From: Modicisalibacter sp049808615 | GTDB lineage: Bacteria > Pseudomonadota > Gammaproteobacteria > Pseudomonadales > Halomonadaceae | Direction of reading: 5' to 3' | Assembly (NCBI RefSeq): GCF_049808615.1 | Contig: NZ_JBNCAN010000002.1 | Location: 159,793-223,792 of the forward strand | DNA: 64,000 bases | Part shown: in pieces, positions 1 through 8,508 of the stretch | Layout: every line of letters starts with the position of its first letter | Position numbering within the stretch: the first letter of the stretch is position 1 | Translations under genes and position numbers: made by a program | The notes under the pieces: model-generated | What the model was told of the DNA's origin: nothing | What the model saw: only the letters and a program-made list of their open reading frames with translations | Database searches by the model: none

Positions 1-554
1 CCTTTCCCATGCGAGTAGGTATCGAGCACTGCCGGCCAGTGGCCTTGCCATGCCAGGAGATTGTCACAGATTTCACGCACGGCACCATGCCCTCCCGCGT
101 GCTCGGTGACCCAGTCAGCGCATTCACGAATATAAAGTGGTGCATTGGGTACGCTGATGCCCAGTCCTGCGCGCTTGATCGCTGAAAGATCCGGCAGGTC
201 ATCGCCGCAATAAGCGGTTTGACGCAGGTCCATGTTCAGCTCCGACAGCAATGATTGCAATGCCTCGAGCTTGTCGTCACGCCCCTGCATGACGTGTTCG
301 ATTCCGAGTGCTTCGGCACGTTGGTCGACCATTGGAGACCTGCGCCCGGTGATGATGGCAACGTCGATGCCCGCCTGGCGCAACAATTTTATGCCGAGTC
401 CATCCTGGGTGCTGAACGATTTGGTTTCCTGGCCGTCGGCCTGGAAATAAAGACGGCCGTCGGTCATGACGCCATCCACATCGAGGGCGAGCAGACGAAT
501 ATGACGCACGCGCTCGATCAGTACGGGGAGGTCGAGACGAGACTCGAATGCCAT
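1..554 (-). CDS. kdsC: KDO-8-phosphate phosphatase KdsC (3' end off window)
   Basis: Removes phosphate from 3-deoxy-D-manno-octulosonate 8-phosphate to give KDO for lipopolysaccharide core synthesis in the cytoplasm. The start ATG is at 554 and about 184 codons are visible without a stop, so only the last few residues lie beyond base 1. HAD-family signatures are present: LALDVDGVMTDG near residue 22 (nucleophile Asp and DVD motif), a Thr of IITGRR near 70, and the late acidic motif GDDLPDL near 118. The short C0-type length fits the family. It lies 11 bases downstream of kdsD on the same strand, so the two consecutive KDO steps are probably co-transcribed. Confidence 0.93.
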   Translation of the reverse strand, partial: MAFESRLDLPVLIERVRHIRLLALDVDGVMTDGRLYFQADGQETKSFSTQDGLGIKLLRQAGIDVAIITGRRSPMVDQRAEALGIEHVMQGRDDKLEALQSLLSELNMDLRQTAYCGDDLPDLSAIKRAGLGISVPNAPLYIRECADWVTEHAGGHGAVREICDNLLAWQGHWPAVLDTYSHGK

Positions 555-565
555 GCAGGGCTCCT

Positions 566-1546
566 TCAGATGACGCCGCTGGCGAGTAGGTCGTGCATGT
601 GCAGGGCCCCCACGGGACGCTCCTGCTCATCGACCACGGCCAGCGCGGTGATACGATTGTCTTCCATGATCTTGACCGCTTCCGCGGCCAGCATGCCGGG
701 GGGGATGCGCTTGCCGCCGCGGGTCATGACATCGTCGACGCGAAGTGCGCGTAGATCGCTATGCTGATCGAGGGTGCGACGCAGGTCACCATCGGTATAG
801 ACGCCGATCAGGTGATCCTGTTCATCCACGACGCAAGTAAATCCCAATCCCTTGTGAGTGATCTCAAGCAAGGCGTCCCGCAGCGGGCTGCCGAGTCTTA
901 CCCTGGGGACGCGTTCGTCGACATGCATCAGGTCCTCGACCTTGAGCAACAAACGCCGCCCCAGATTACCGCCGGGGTGGGACAAGGCAAACTCTTCGGC
1001 GGTAAAGCCCCGGGCCTCGAGTAGCGCAACCGCCAGCGCATCTCCCATTGCCAGGGCCGCGGTAGTGGAAGAGGTGGGGGCCAGCCCCAGGGGGCAGGCC
1101 TCGCGCTCGACCCCGGCATCGAGATGCGCCTGGGCATGGCAGGCAAGCGTCGACTCGGGGCGTCCGGTGATACTGATCAAGGGAGCGCCCATGCGTTTGA
1201 GTAGTGGTAGTAGCGCGGTGATCTCGGCGGTTTCCCCGGAATTGGACAACGCCAGCACGACATCCTTGGAGGTGACCATGCCCAGGTCGCCATGGCTAGC
1301 CTCGCCCGGGTGCACGAAAAAGGCCGGTGTACCGGTACTGGCCAGAGTGGCGGCGATCTTGCGTCCAATGTGTCCCGACTTGCCCATTCCGGTGACGACG
1401 ATACGGCCCTGACAGGCCAGCATCAGTCGGCAAGCCTGATCGAAGTCCTCGGAGAGTTTGGCGTCCAGGGCGGCGATCGCCTGCAGCTCCAGGTCGAGGG
1501 TGCGGCGTGCGCTGGCTCGAAAGGCGAAGTTGTCATGGTTGTGCAT
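566..1546 (-). CDS. kdsD: Arabinose-5-phosphate isomerase KdsD
   Basis: Converts ribulose 5-phosphate to arabinose 5-phosphate, the first committed KDO precursor. The 326-residue length matches the family. An N-terminal SIS domain (about residues 40-175, with GMGKSGHIGRKIA and SNSGETAE sugar-phosphate loops) is followed by two CBS domains (about 205-265 and 275-326), the second containing MTRGGKRIPP and ITALAVVDE. Divergent from the mla operon, as in E. coli where kdsD-kdsC and mla genes also neighbour each other. No strong Shine-Dalgarno precedes the ATG. Confidence 0.94.
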   Translation of the reverse strand: MHNHDNFAFRASARRTLDLELQAIAALDAKLSEDFDQACRLMLACQGRIVVTGMGKSGHIGRKIAATLASTGTPAFFVHPGEASHGDLGMVTSKDVVLALSNSGETAEITALLPLLKRMGAPLISITGRPESTLACHAQAHLDAGVEREACPLGLAPTSSTTAALAMGDALAVALLEARGFTAEEFALSHPGGNLGRRLLLKVEDLMHVDERVPRVRLGSPLRDALLEITHKGLGFTCVVDEQDHLIGVYTDGDLRRTLDQHSDLRALRVDDVMTRGGKRIPPGMLAAEAVKIMEDNRITALAVVDEQERPVGALHMHDLLASGVI

Positions 1547-1698
1547 GGTAAATAAAGTGCCCCGTTGTCAATCGGACCCGAATGGGCGCCATTAGACGCA
1601 TTGCTCCGATGGCTTGCAAGTTTGTCCTCCCAATCGCGTGCGGGTAGTGTACAGATGAGTTAATATACGATGTTCGATAATTTCCCTGGTAGAGCTTT

Positions 1699-2529
1699 AT
1701 GAGCAATGACCCGCTGTTCGTCGAGGTCGAGGGTGTCCATTTTTCTCGCGGTGACAAGGAGATATTTCGCGGGGTCGATCTGCGCATACCCCGTGGCAAG
1801 ATTACTGCGATCATGGGGCCCAGCGGTTCGGGCAAGTCCACCCTGCTCAAGTTGCTCGGGGGCCAGTTGTATCCGGACGCCGGTCGTGTGGAAATCGACG
1901 GTCAAGACGTTCATCGTCTGCCGCGGCGCGAACTTTTTCGCTTGCGCCGACGCATGGGCATGCTGTTTCAAAGCGGCGCGCTGTTTTCTGATCTCAGTGT
2001 CTTCGAGAATGTTGCCTTTCCCTTGCGGGTTCATACCGATCTGCCCGAAGCAATGATTCGCGATGTCGTGCTGATGAAGCTCGAAGCGGTCGGCTTGCGA
2101 GGTGCACGCTCTTTGATGCCCGCAGAACTCTCCGGTGGCATGCTGCGCCGGGTCGCGCTGGCGCGGGCGATTGCACTGGACCCGGAATTGGTCCTCTATG
2201 ACGAACCCTTCGTCGGTCAGGACCCCATCTCGATGGGGGTGCTGGTGGAACTGATCAAGAGGGTCAACCAGGCACTAGGTCTGACGGCCGTGGTGGTGTC
2301 ACATGATATCAAGGAAACCTTGTCCATCGCGGATTATGTGTATGTGATCTCCGATGGTCGAGTGATGGCCCATGGCACGCCGGCCAATTTGAATGTGGAT
2401 CGCGATCCGCGCGTCAGTCAGTTCATGCATGGCGAGCCGGATGGCCCGGTGCCATTTCACTATCCGGCGCCGGACTATTACAGCGACATCCTGAACGACG
2501 ACACGATGGACAAAAGGGCTGGGCGATGA
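1699..2529 (+). CDS. mlaF: Phospholipid transport ATPase MlaF
   Basis: ATPase of the inner-membrane MlaFEDB complex that keeps outer-membrane lipid asymmetry. Walker A GPSGSGKST lies at residues 40-48, the signature ELSGGMLRR near 140 and Walker B LVLYDEPFVGQDP near 165, followed by the H-loop VVSHD. It is 276 residues long. It opens the operon mlaF-E-D-C-B; its stop overlaps the mlaE start (ATGA). The C-terminal tail past the ATPase core (HYPAPDYYSDIL) resembles the MlaF extension that contacts the MlaB STAS partner. Confidence 0.95.
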   Translation: MSNDPLFVEVEGVHFSRGDKEIFRGVDLRIPRGKITAIMGPSGSGKSTLLKLLGGQLYPDAGRVEIDGQDVHRLPRRELFRLRRRMGMLFQSGALFSDLSVFENVAFPLRVHTDLPEAMIRDVVLMKLEAVGLRGARSLMPAELSGGMLRRVALARAIALDPELVLYDEPFVGQDPISMGVLVELIKRVNQALGLTAVVVSHDIKETLSIADYVYVISDGRVMAHGTPANLNVDRDPRVSQFMHGEPDGPVPFHYPAPDYYSDILNDDTMDKRAGR

Positions 2530-3308
2530 TCAAGCAACGAATCACGACCCTGGGAAGCGCTACCCTGAACATGGTCGAGGCGCTGGGTCGCGCCGCGATA
2601 TTCCTGTTTCAAGCGAGCGTGGCGTTGCCGACCCGGGAGGGAATGCATCTATGGCTTCGGCAGATGCACTTCATCGGTGTGATGTCGCTTGCGATCGTGC
2701 TGGTGTCGGGGCTGTTCATCGGGATGGTGCTGGGGCTTCAAGGCTATACCATCCTGGTCGATTTCGGTGCCGAGGATGCGTTGGGGCAGATGGTTGCCTT
2801 GTCACTGCTGCGCGAACTGGCGCCGGTGGTCGCGGCACTGCTGTTTGCCGGTCGGGCCGGCTCGGCCCTGACCGCCGAGATAGGCTTGATGAAGGCCACC
2901 GAGCAACTGACCAGTATGGAGATGATCGGCGTCGATCCCCTGCGCCGGGTGGTGGCGCCACGCCTCTGGGCCGGCTTCGTCTCCTTACCGTTACTGACGA
3001 TAGGCTTCAGCGTCGTGGGTATCTGGGGCGGCTATCTGGTCGGTGTGGAATGGCTAGGCGTGTTCGAAGGTTCCTACTGGAGCAACATGCAAGCCAGCGT
3101 CGGCTTTATCGACGACATTGGTAACGGAATAATCAAGAGTCTGGTGTTTGCATTGGTGGTCACCTGGATAGCCGTATTCCAGGGTTATGATCTTATGCCG
3201 ACGTCGGAAGGCATTTCTCGGGCCACAACACGCACCGTGGTCTATTCTTCGCTGGCCGTTCTGGGCCTGGATTTCGTGCTGACCACGCTGATGTTTGGAG
3301 AACTCTGA
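2526..3308 (+). CDS. mlaE: Phospholipid transport permease MlaE
   Basis: Integral membrane permease of the Mla ABC system (MlaE/DUF140 family). The 260-residue protein has an amphipathic N-terminus (LWLRQMHFIGV) and several hydrophobic segments. The family signature is clear: RELAPVVAALLFAGRAGSA near residue 97, followed by the EIGLMKATEQ coupling helix that docks on MlaF. Overlaps mlaF by 4 bases and mlaD by 1 base (TGATG), indicating translational coupling. Confidence 0.95.
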   Translation: MIKQRITTLGSATLNMVEALGRAAIFLFQASVALPTREGMHLWLRQMHFIGVMSLAIVLVSGLFIGMVLGLQGYTILVDFGAEDALGQMVALSLLRELAPVVAALLFAGRAGSALTAEIGLMKATEQLTSMEMIGVDPLRRVVAPRLWAGFVSLPLLTIGFSVVGIWGGYLVGVEWLGVFEGSYWSNMQASVGFIDDIGNGIIKSLVFALVVTWIAVFQGYDLMPTSEGISRATTRTVVYSSLAVLGLDFVLTTLMFGEL

Positions 3309-3772
3309 TGAAGCGTAGCAAGACAATGGAGTTGGGCGTTGGCCTGTTCGTGCTGGCCGGCATTCTGGGATTGGTGTTTCTTGGATTGAGTGTCAGTGGG
3401 GTGGGCAACAATCTGTCCAGTGATAGCTTCAGCCTCAAGGCTGATTTCGCCAATGTGGGCGGCTTGAAGAAGGGGTCTCGGGTCACCATGTCCGGTGTCC
3501 AGATTGGTCGGGTCACCTCGGTGGATCTTGACAAGGAGTGGTTCGATGCACGGGTCACCATGCAGTTGAACGGCGACTTGGAGGGTCAGCTATCCGAGGA
3601 TACCACCGCTGCGATCCTGACCTCGGGATTGCTTGGCGAACAATATGTCGGTCTGACCGTGGGGGGGGCACCTGAAACGCTCAAGGATGGCGATACCATT
3701 CACGACACCCAGAAGGCATTGGTACTGGAAGAACTCATCCAGCAATTCGTGTCAAACATGGTCAACAACTGA
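3308..3772 (+). CDS. mlaD: Phospholipid-binding MCE protein MlaD
   Basis: Substrate-binding MCE protein anchored in the inner membrane; hexamers form a channel that passes lipids to or from MlaC. One N-terminal transmembrane helix (residues 8-28, ELGVGLFVLAGILGLVFLGL) precedes a single MCE domain (about 37-115, with ADFANVGGLKKGSRVTMSGV). At 154 residues it is shorter than E. coli MlaD (183), mainly at the C-terminus. The helix that lines the pore in the hexamer is probably residues 135-152 (QKALVLEELIQQFVSNMV). Confidence 0.94.
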   Translation: MKRSKTMELGVGLFVLAGILGLVFLGLSVSGVGNNLSSDSFSLKADFANVGGLKKGSRVTMSGVQIGRVTSVDLDKEWFDARVTMQLNGDLEGQLSEDTTAAILTSGLLGEQYVGLTVGGAPETLKDGDTIHDTQKALVLEELIQQFVSNMVNN

Positions 3773-3803
3773 TAGAAATCACTAGAAGCTCCATGGAGAA
3801 GCT

Positions 3804-4451
3804 ATGAACAAGTTCACCTCGTTTTTCAAGCATCTTGCCCTGTCGCTGTTGGCCCTTATTCTGGTGGCCAATCAAGCTCAGGCGCAATCGTCGCCGGTAC
3901 AGACCATTCGCGACAGCACGGACGCGCTCATGAGCAAGATCGAAGGGCGCCGGGATTATTTCCAGCAGCATCCCGACGAGTTGGAGGCCCTGGTCGACGA
4001 CAGCCTTGAGGATATCGCCGACTTTCGTTACATCGGCGCCAGTGTGATGGGGCGTTACTTTCGCAATGCGACACCCGAGCAGCGTTCACGCTTTGCGGAC
4101 ACGTTCCGTCAGACCCTGATCGATACCTATGCCAAGGGGCTGGTGACCTTCGATTATCGCGACATACGCGTGCTCGATAGCCAAGGGGTAAGCTCCGGCG
4201 ACCAGGCGAGTGTCGACATGGAGGTCGTAGGCAACAATGGCGAGGTCTATCCGGTCAGTTACAGCCTGCGTCAGAACGACGAGCAGTGGAAGGTGGTCAA
4301 CGTCATCGTCAATGGCATCAATCTCGGACTGACTTTCCGCAACCAATTCGATCAGGCCATGCGCGACAACAACCGGGATTATGATGCAGTCATCAACGGC
4401 TGGTCGCCAGAAGTGGGCACCGATGAACTGGAACAAGGGGGCAACGCGTGA
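3804..4451 (+). CDS. mlaC: Periplasmic phospholipid carrier MlaC
   Basis: Soluble periplasmic shuttle that ferries phospholipid between the outer-membrane MlaA complex and MlaFEDB. A Sec signal peptide (residues 1-25, hydrophobic LALSLLALILVANQ, cleavage after AQA) is followed by the Tol-Tol-Ttg2 fold; YIGASVMGRYFRNATPEQ and a terminal VIVNGINLGLTFRNQF are characteristic. 215 residues, usual length. The gene starts 31 bases after mlaD and its stop overlaps the GTG of mlaB. Confidence 0.94.
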   Translation: MNKFTSFFKHLALSLLALILVANQAQAQSSPVQTIRDSTDALMSKIEGRRDYFQQHPDELEALVDDSLEDIADFRYIGASVMGRYFRNATPEQRSRFADTFRQTLIDTYAKGLVTFDYRDIRVLDSQGVSSGDQASVDMEVVGNNGEVYPVSYSLRQNDEQWKVVNVIVNGINLGLTFRNQFDQAMRDNNRDYDAVINGWSPEVGTDELEQGGNA

Positions 4452-4786
4452 CGCTATTGCTCGATAGCGATGCGCGGCTCGAGGTGACGAATGCGGTATT
4501 GACCGCCAGTGGCGAGGCCAATTTCGATGTCGCCACGGCCCTGGCGGCCAGCGGCTGTGAGTGGTTGAATCAGCAAGCCGAAGGCAGTGCCGTGGCATTC
4601 GATCTCCGACAGGTCGATCAGGCCAGCAGCGCCGTTCTCAGCGTCATGCTGGAATGGTTGCGCTGTGCCCGAGACAAAGCGTTAGTGGTGGAGTCGGTAC
4701 GCTTGTCTCCCCCCTTGTCACGAGTGACGGCCATGGCGGGGCTCGATCATCTGCTGCCTCATGAAGCCGTGGAGAACGTCGACTGA
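4448..4786 (+). CDS. mlaB: STAS-domain protein MlaB
   Basis: Small cytoplasmic STAS-domain subunit needed for assembly and activity of MlaFEDB. 112 residues; the sequence is divergent but shows the STAS layout, with FDLRQVDQASSAVLSVMLEW near 52-71 corresponding to the conserved loop and helix. The start is GTG in a GTGA overlap with the mlaC stop, which favours this start and coupling. Assignment relies on both fold pattern and operon position. Confidence 0.85.
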   Translation: MTLLLDSDARLEVTNAVLTASGEANFDVATALAASGCEWLNQQAEGSAVAFDLRQVDQASSAVLSVMLEWLRCARDKALVVESVRLSPPLSRVTAMAGLDHLLPHEAVENVD

Positions 4787-4888
4787 CGCATACATCATCG
4801 CCATCGATGGCACTTTTCATTACCATGGTGGCTCTTTCGAGAACCCTATCATTAAGCGCTATATCAGCTACAGGAGCCACCCCGACCC

Positions 4889-5143
4889 ATGCAACCCAGT
4901 GACGTCAAGGCCTTGCTCGAATCTCGTATCGATGGTTGTGATTTTCATATCCAGGGCGAAGGCTGTAATTTTCAGGTCGTCGCCGTTGGAGATGTCTTCG
5001 AGAATCTGTCACCGGTCAAGCGTCAACAGTTGATCTATGGTGCCTTGTCCGAGGAAATCGCCAGCGGCGCATTGCACGCCATCAGTATCAAGACGTATAC
5101 CCCTGCGCAGTGGCATCAGGCGCCCGAAAACACCCAGGCCTGA
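4889..5143 (+). CDS. ibaG: BolA-family protein IbaG
   Basis: BolA/YrbA-type small protein that binds monothiol glutaredoxins through [2Fe-2S] clusters; IbaG is linked to acid stress and iron-sulfur handling. 84 residues with the BolA core (FQVVAVGDVFENLSPVKRQQLIY and the late HAISIKTYTPAQW helix-strand). AGGAG lies 12-16 bases before the ATG. The mla-ibaG-murA order is the same as in E. coli. The 102 bases between mlaB and this gene hold no recognisable gene. Confidence 0.92.
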   Translation: MQPSDVKALLESRIDGCDFHIQGEGCNFQVVAVGDVFENLSPVKRQQLIYGALSEEIASGALHAISIKTYTPAQWHQAPENTQA

Positions 5144-5157
5144 AGCGAACGATACCC

Positions 5158-6420
5158 ATGGACAAGCTGATCATCACCGGCGGTGGCCCCCTCGAAGGCG
5201 AGGTGTGGGCCAGTGGCGCCAAGAATTCCGCATTGCCGATCCTGGCGGCCACGCTGCTTTCCGATGAGCCCGTGGTCATCGGTAATCTGCCGCATTTACA
5301 AGACATCACCACCACCCTGGAATTGCTTGCACGCATGGGTGTCGAGCCGGTCATGGGAGACAAGATGTCCATCCAGCTCGATGGCTCCCAGGTGCGTGAT
5401 TGTCATGCGCCCTATGAACTGGTCAAGAAGATGCGGGCTTCTATTCTCGTGCTCGGGCCCTTGCTGGCGCATTTCGGGACCGCGGATGTGTCGCTGCCGG
5501 GGGGCTGTGCCATCGGCTCGCGACCGGTCGATCTGCATATTCACGGTCTCGAGGCGATGGGCGCCAAGATCGCCGTCGAAGGCGGTTATATTCGGGCCCG
5601 GGTCGATGGTCGCCTGAAGGGGGCGACCATCTTCTTCGATACCGTGACCGTCACCGGCACCGAGAATCTGTTGATGGCGGCGACGCTGGCGGACGGTACC
5701 AGCGTGTTGGAAAATGCGGCGCGAGAACCGGAAATCGTCGATCTGGCCGAGTGCCTGATCGCCATGGGGGCGAAGATCACGGGCCATGGCAGCGATACCA
5801 TCGTCATCGAAGGGGTCAAGCGACTGCATGGCTGCCATCATGATGTCATGCCGGATCGCATCGAGACCGGTACCTTTCTGGTCGCCGCCGCCGCTACCGG
5901 GGGGCGCGTGCGCGTACGGCGTACTCGTGCGGACATACTCGAGGCGGTACTGGCCAAGCTAGAAGAAGCAGGCGCCGAGATCACTGCCGGCGAAGGCTGG
6001 ATCGAGCTGGATATGCGGGGTAGGCGACCCAAGGCCGTCAATATACGCACCGCGCCTTATCCCGCCTTTCCCACCGACATGCAGGCTCAGTTCGTTGCGC
6101 TCAATGCGGTAGCGAAAGGGACTGGCCGCGTCGTCGAGACGATCTTCGAGAATCGATTCATGCATGTCCAGGAGCTCAACCGCATGGGGGCGGACATCGC
6201 TCTGGAAGGCAATACTGCCGTCGTCAGTGGCGTCGAACGACTGTCCGGCGCGCCGGTCATGGCTACCGATCTGCGGGCTTCGGCGAGCCTGGTCGTGGCA
6301 GGTATATTGGCGGAGGGTGAGACGATGGTCGATCGCATTTACCACATCGATCGTGGTTATGAGTGTATCGAAGAGAAATTGCAATTATTGGGGGCGAAGA
6401 TTCGCCGCGTACCCGGCTAG
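5158..6420 (+). CDS. murA: UDP-GlcNAc 1-carboxyvinyltransferase MurA
   Basis: Commits UDP-GlcNAc to peptidoglycan by adding enolpyruvate from PEP; target of fosfomycin. The start at 5158 (MDKLIITGGGPL) gives 420 residues, the usual size; an upstream in-frame start would add 16 unrelated residues overlapping ibaG and is rejected. The catalytic Cys117 is present in LPGGCAIGSRPVD, so the enzyme should be fosfomycin-sensitive rather than the Asp variant. The substrate-binding AKNSALPIL is at residues 21-29. Ends with DRGYECIEEKLQLLGAKI. Confidence 0.96.
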   Translation: MDKLIITGGGPLEGEVWASGAKNSALPILAATLLSDEPVVIGNLPHLQDITTTLELLARMGVEPVMGDKMSIQLDGSQVRDCHAPYELVKKMRASILVLGPLLAHFGTADVSLPGGCAIGSRPVDLHIHGLEAMGAKIAVEGGYIRARVDGRLKGATIFFDTVTVTGTENLLMAATLADGTSVLENAAREPEIVDLAECLIAMGAKITGHGSDTIVIEGVKRLHGCHHDVMPDRIETGTFLVAAAATGGRVRVRRTRADILEAVLAKLEEAGAEITAGEGWIELDMRGRRPKAVNIRTAPYPAFPTDMQAQFVALNAVAKGTGRVVETIFENRFMHVQELNRMGADIALEGNTAVVSGVERLSGAPVMATDLRASASLVVAGILAEGETMVDRIYHIDRGYECIEEKLQLLGAKIRRVPG

Positions 6421-6440
6421 TCTCCCTGTGAGAGTGATCC

Positions 6441-7085
6441 ATGAGCAAGCAGCTGATACTGGCCCTCTCCAAGGGGCGTATATTGCAGGAAACTCTGCCC
6501 TTGCTGGCCCAGGCGGGCGTCGAGCCCGCCGAAGATCTGGGCAGCAGCCGCAAGTTGATCTTCGATACCAACCTGGCCCAGGTCAAACTGGTGGTCATTC
6601 GCGCTGTGGACGTGCCCACCTATGTGCAGATGGGGGCCGCCGATCTCGGTATCGCCGGTAAGGACGTGCTGCTCGAACACGGTGCCGCGGGCTTTTATGA
6701 ACCGCTGGATCTGGAGATCGCTCGCTGTCGTCTGATGACGGCCGGACCTGTCGGCGCCCGGCCGACCCACGCCCGGCGCAGGGTGGCGACCAAGTTCGTC
6801 AATGTGGCGCGGCGTTATTATGCCGAACAGGGCATTCAGGCGGAGGTGGTCAAGCTCTACGGTGCCATGGAGCTTGCCCCGTTGATGAACCTTGCCGATG
6901 AGATCGTCGACATCGTCGATACCGGCAACACCCTGCGTGCCAACGGCATGGAGCCAAGGGAGATGATCGATGAGATCAGCACGCGACTGGTGGTCAACAA
7001 GGCAGCGATGACCATGAAGCATCAGCAATTGAAGCCTCTGATCGAGCGCCTGGAGCAAGCCGTCGTTGCGCGCCGCGTTGCTTGA
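6441..7085 (+). CDS. hisG: ATP phosphoribosyltransferase HisG, short form
   Basis: First histidine-pathway enzyme, joining ATP and PRPP. The 214-residue protein lacks the C-terminal ACT-like regulatory domain and so belongs to the short form (HisGS), which needs the HisRS-like partner HisZ for activity and feedback control. No hisZ is in this window. Hallmarks: ALSKGRILQETLPLL at the N-terminus and the PRPP loop IVDTGNTLRANGM near 160. Follows murA by 20 bases. Confidence 0.95.
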   Translation: MSKQLILALSKGRILQETLPLLAQAGVEPAEDLGSSRKLIFDTNLAQVKLVVIRAVDVPTYVQMGAADLGIAGKDVLLEHGAAGFYEPLDLEIARCRLMTAGPVGARPTHARRRVATKFVNVARRYYAEQGIQAEVVKLYGAMELAPLMNLADEIVDIVDTGNTLRANGMEPREMIDEISTRLVVNKAAMTMKHQQLKPLIERLEQAVVARRVA

Positions 7086-7152
7086 ATACCGAATTCGAAC
7101 CCACCGAAATTCTCGAATAACCTGTCAATCGAGCCACATTGCGAGGTGACCC

Positions 7153-8475
7153 ATGGCCGACAAGGCGAGTGTCGATGTCGCGCTGACCCATTTGTCCACA
7201 GCCGATGCCAATTTCGAGGCATCGCTGAATCGGCTGTTGGCCTGGGAAGGCGTCTCCGGAGCCGAGGTACAGCGTCGGGTGGACGATATCATCAACGCTG
7301 TGCGCACCCGGGGGGATGAGGCCCTGATCGAGACGACGAATCGTTTCGATCGCCTCGCGGTCACGCACATGGGCGAACTGACCCTGAGCAAGGAGCGTCT
7401 GCGCCAGGCGTTCGACGGGCTGCCTCAGGAGCAGCGCGACGCCTTGGCCCATGCCGCCGAGCGCATCCGTACTTATCATGAGTATCAGAAGCCTCAATCC
7501 TGGCACTATACCGAGTCTGACGGCACCGTGTTGGGGCAGCAGATCATCCCCCTCGATCGTGCCGGTATCTATGTGCCCGGAGGCAAGGCGGCCTATCCGT
7601 CCTCGGTATTGATGAACGCGATCCCGGCGCAGGTCGCCGGTGTGCGCGAAATCGTCATGGTGGTGCCGACCCCGGATGGGATGCTCAATGAACTGGTGCT
7701 TGCCGCTGCGCACCTGGCCGGCGTCGATCAGGTATTTACCGTCGGTGGCGCCCAGGCGGTAGCTGCGCTGGCCTATGGTACGCAAACGGTGCCCCGGGTC
7801 GATAAGATCGTGGGTCCGGGCAATATCTATGTGGCGACCGCCAAGCGTGCGGTGTTTGGGCAGGTGGGTATCGACATGATCGCCGGGCCCTCGGAGATCC
7901 TGGTCATCACCGATGGCGGCACCGAGCCGGATTGGCTGGCCATGGACCTGTTTTCCCAGGCAGAGCACGATGAGGACGCCCAGGCGATTCTGGTGGGGTG
8001 GGAGCAGGCCCATATCGACGCGGTCGAGGAGGCGATCAACCGCTTGCTGCCCGGCATGGAGCGTGAAGCGATCATTCGCCAGTCGCTGGCTTCACGAGGT
8101 GCCTTGATCCTGTGCCAGGATCGTGCAGAAGCGGTTGAACTGATCAACCGCATCGCGCCAGAGCATCTTGAATTATCGGTGGCCGAGCCCGAGAGGTGGC
8201 TTGTAGACATTCGGCACGCGGGAGCCATCTTCCTGGGGCGCCATACCGCCGAGGCGCTTGGCGATTATTGTGCCGGTCCCAATCATGTGCTGCCGACCTC
8301 GGGTACCGCGCGCTTCTCATCGCCGCTGGGGGTCTACGACTTCCAGAAGCGCTCGTCCATAATCCAATGTTCGGCACAAGGGGCCTCTACCCTGGGGCGC
8401 ACCGCATCGGTATTGGCTCGAGGCGAGTCGTTGACGGCCCATGCCCGCTCAGCGGAGAACCGCATCATCTCGTGA
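7153..8475 (+). CDS. hisD: Histidinol dehydrogenase HisD
   Basis: Zinc enzyme catalysing the last two oxidations to histidine. 440 residues, full length. Typical motifs are PLDRAGIYVPGGKAAYPSSV, VGPGNIYVATAKR, GPSEILVI, the zinc and active-site region QAEHDEDAQA and the late APEHLEL plus GPNHVLPTSGTARF. In pseudomonads hisC usually follows before algW; here hisC is missing and a convergent protease gene comes next. Confidence 0.96.
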   Translation: MADKASVDVALTHLSTADANFEASLNRLLAWEGVSGAEVQRRVDDIINAVRTRGDEALIETTNRFDRLAVTHMGELTLSKERLRQAFDGLPQEQRDALAHAAERIRTYHEYQKPQSWHYTESDGTVLGQQIIPLDRAGIYVPGGKAAYPSSVLMNAIPAQVAGVREIVMVVPTPDGMLNELVLAAAHLAGVDQVFTVGGAQAVAALAYGTQTVPRVDKIVGPGNIYVATAKRAVFGQVGIDMIAGPSEILVITDGGTEPDWLAMDLFSQAEHDEDAQAILVGWEQAHIDAVEEAINRLLPGMEREAIIRQSLASRGALILCQDRAEAVELINRIAPEHLELSVAEPERWLVDIRHAGAIFLGRHTAEALGDYCAGPNHVLPTSGTARFSSPLGVYDFQKRSSIIQCSAQGASTLGRTASVLARGESLTAHARSAENRIIS

Positions 8476-8508
8476 GCCGCTCTGGCCAAGGTGGCTTGAG
8501 CGGCTGAA

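Noticed and set aside
6994..8013. 339-codon minus-strand open frame opposite hisG/hisD
   Set aside because: Shadow of hisD, Gly/His-rich and unlike any protein family.
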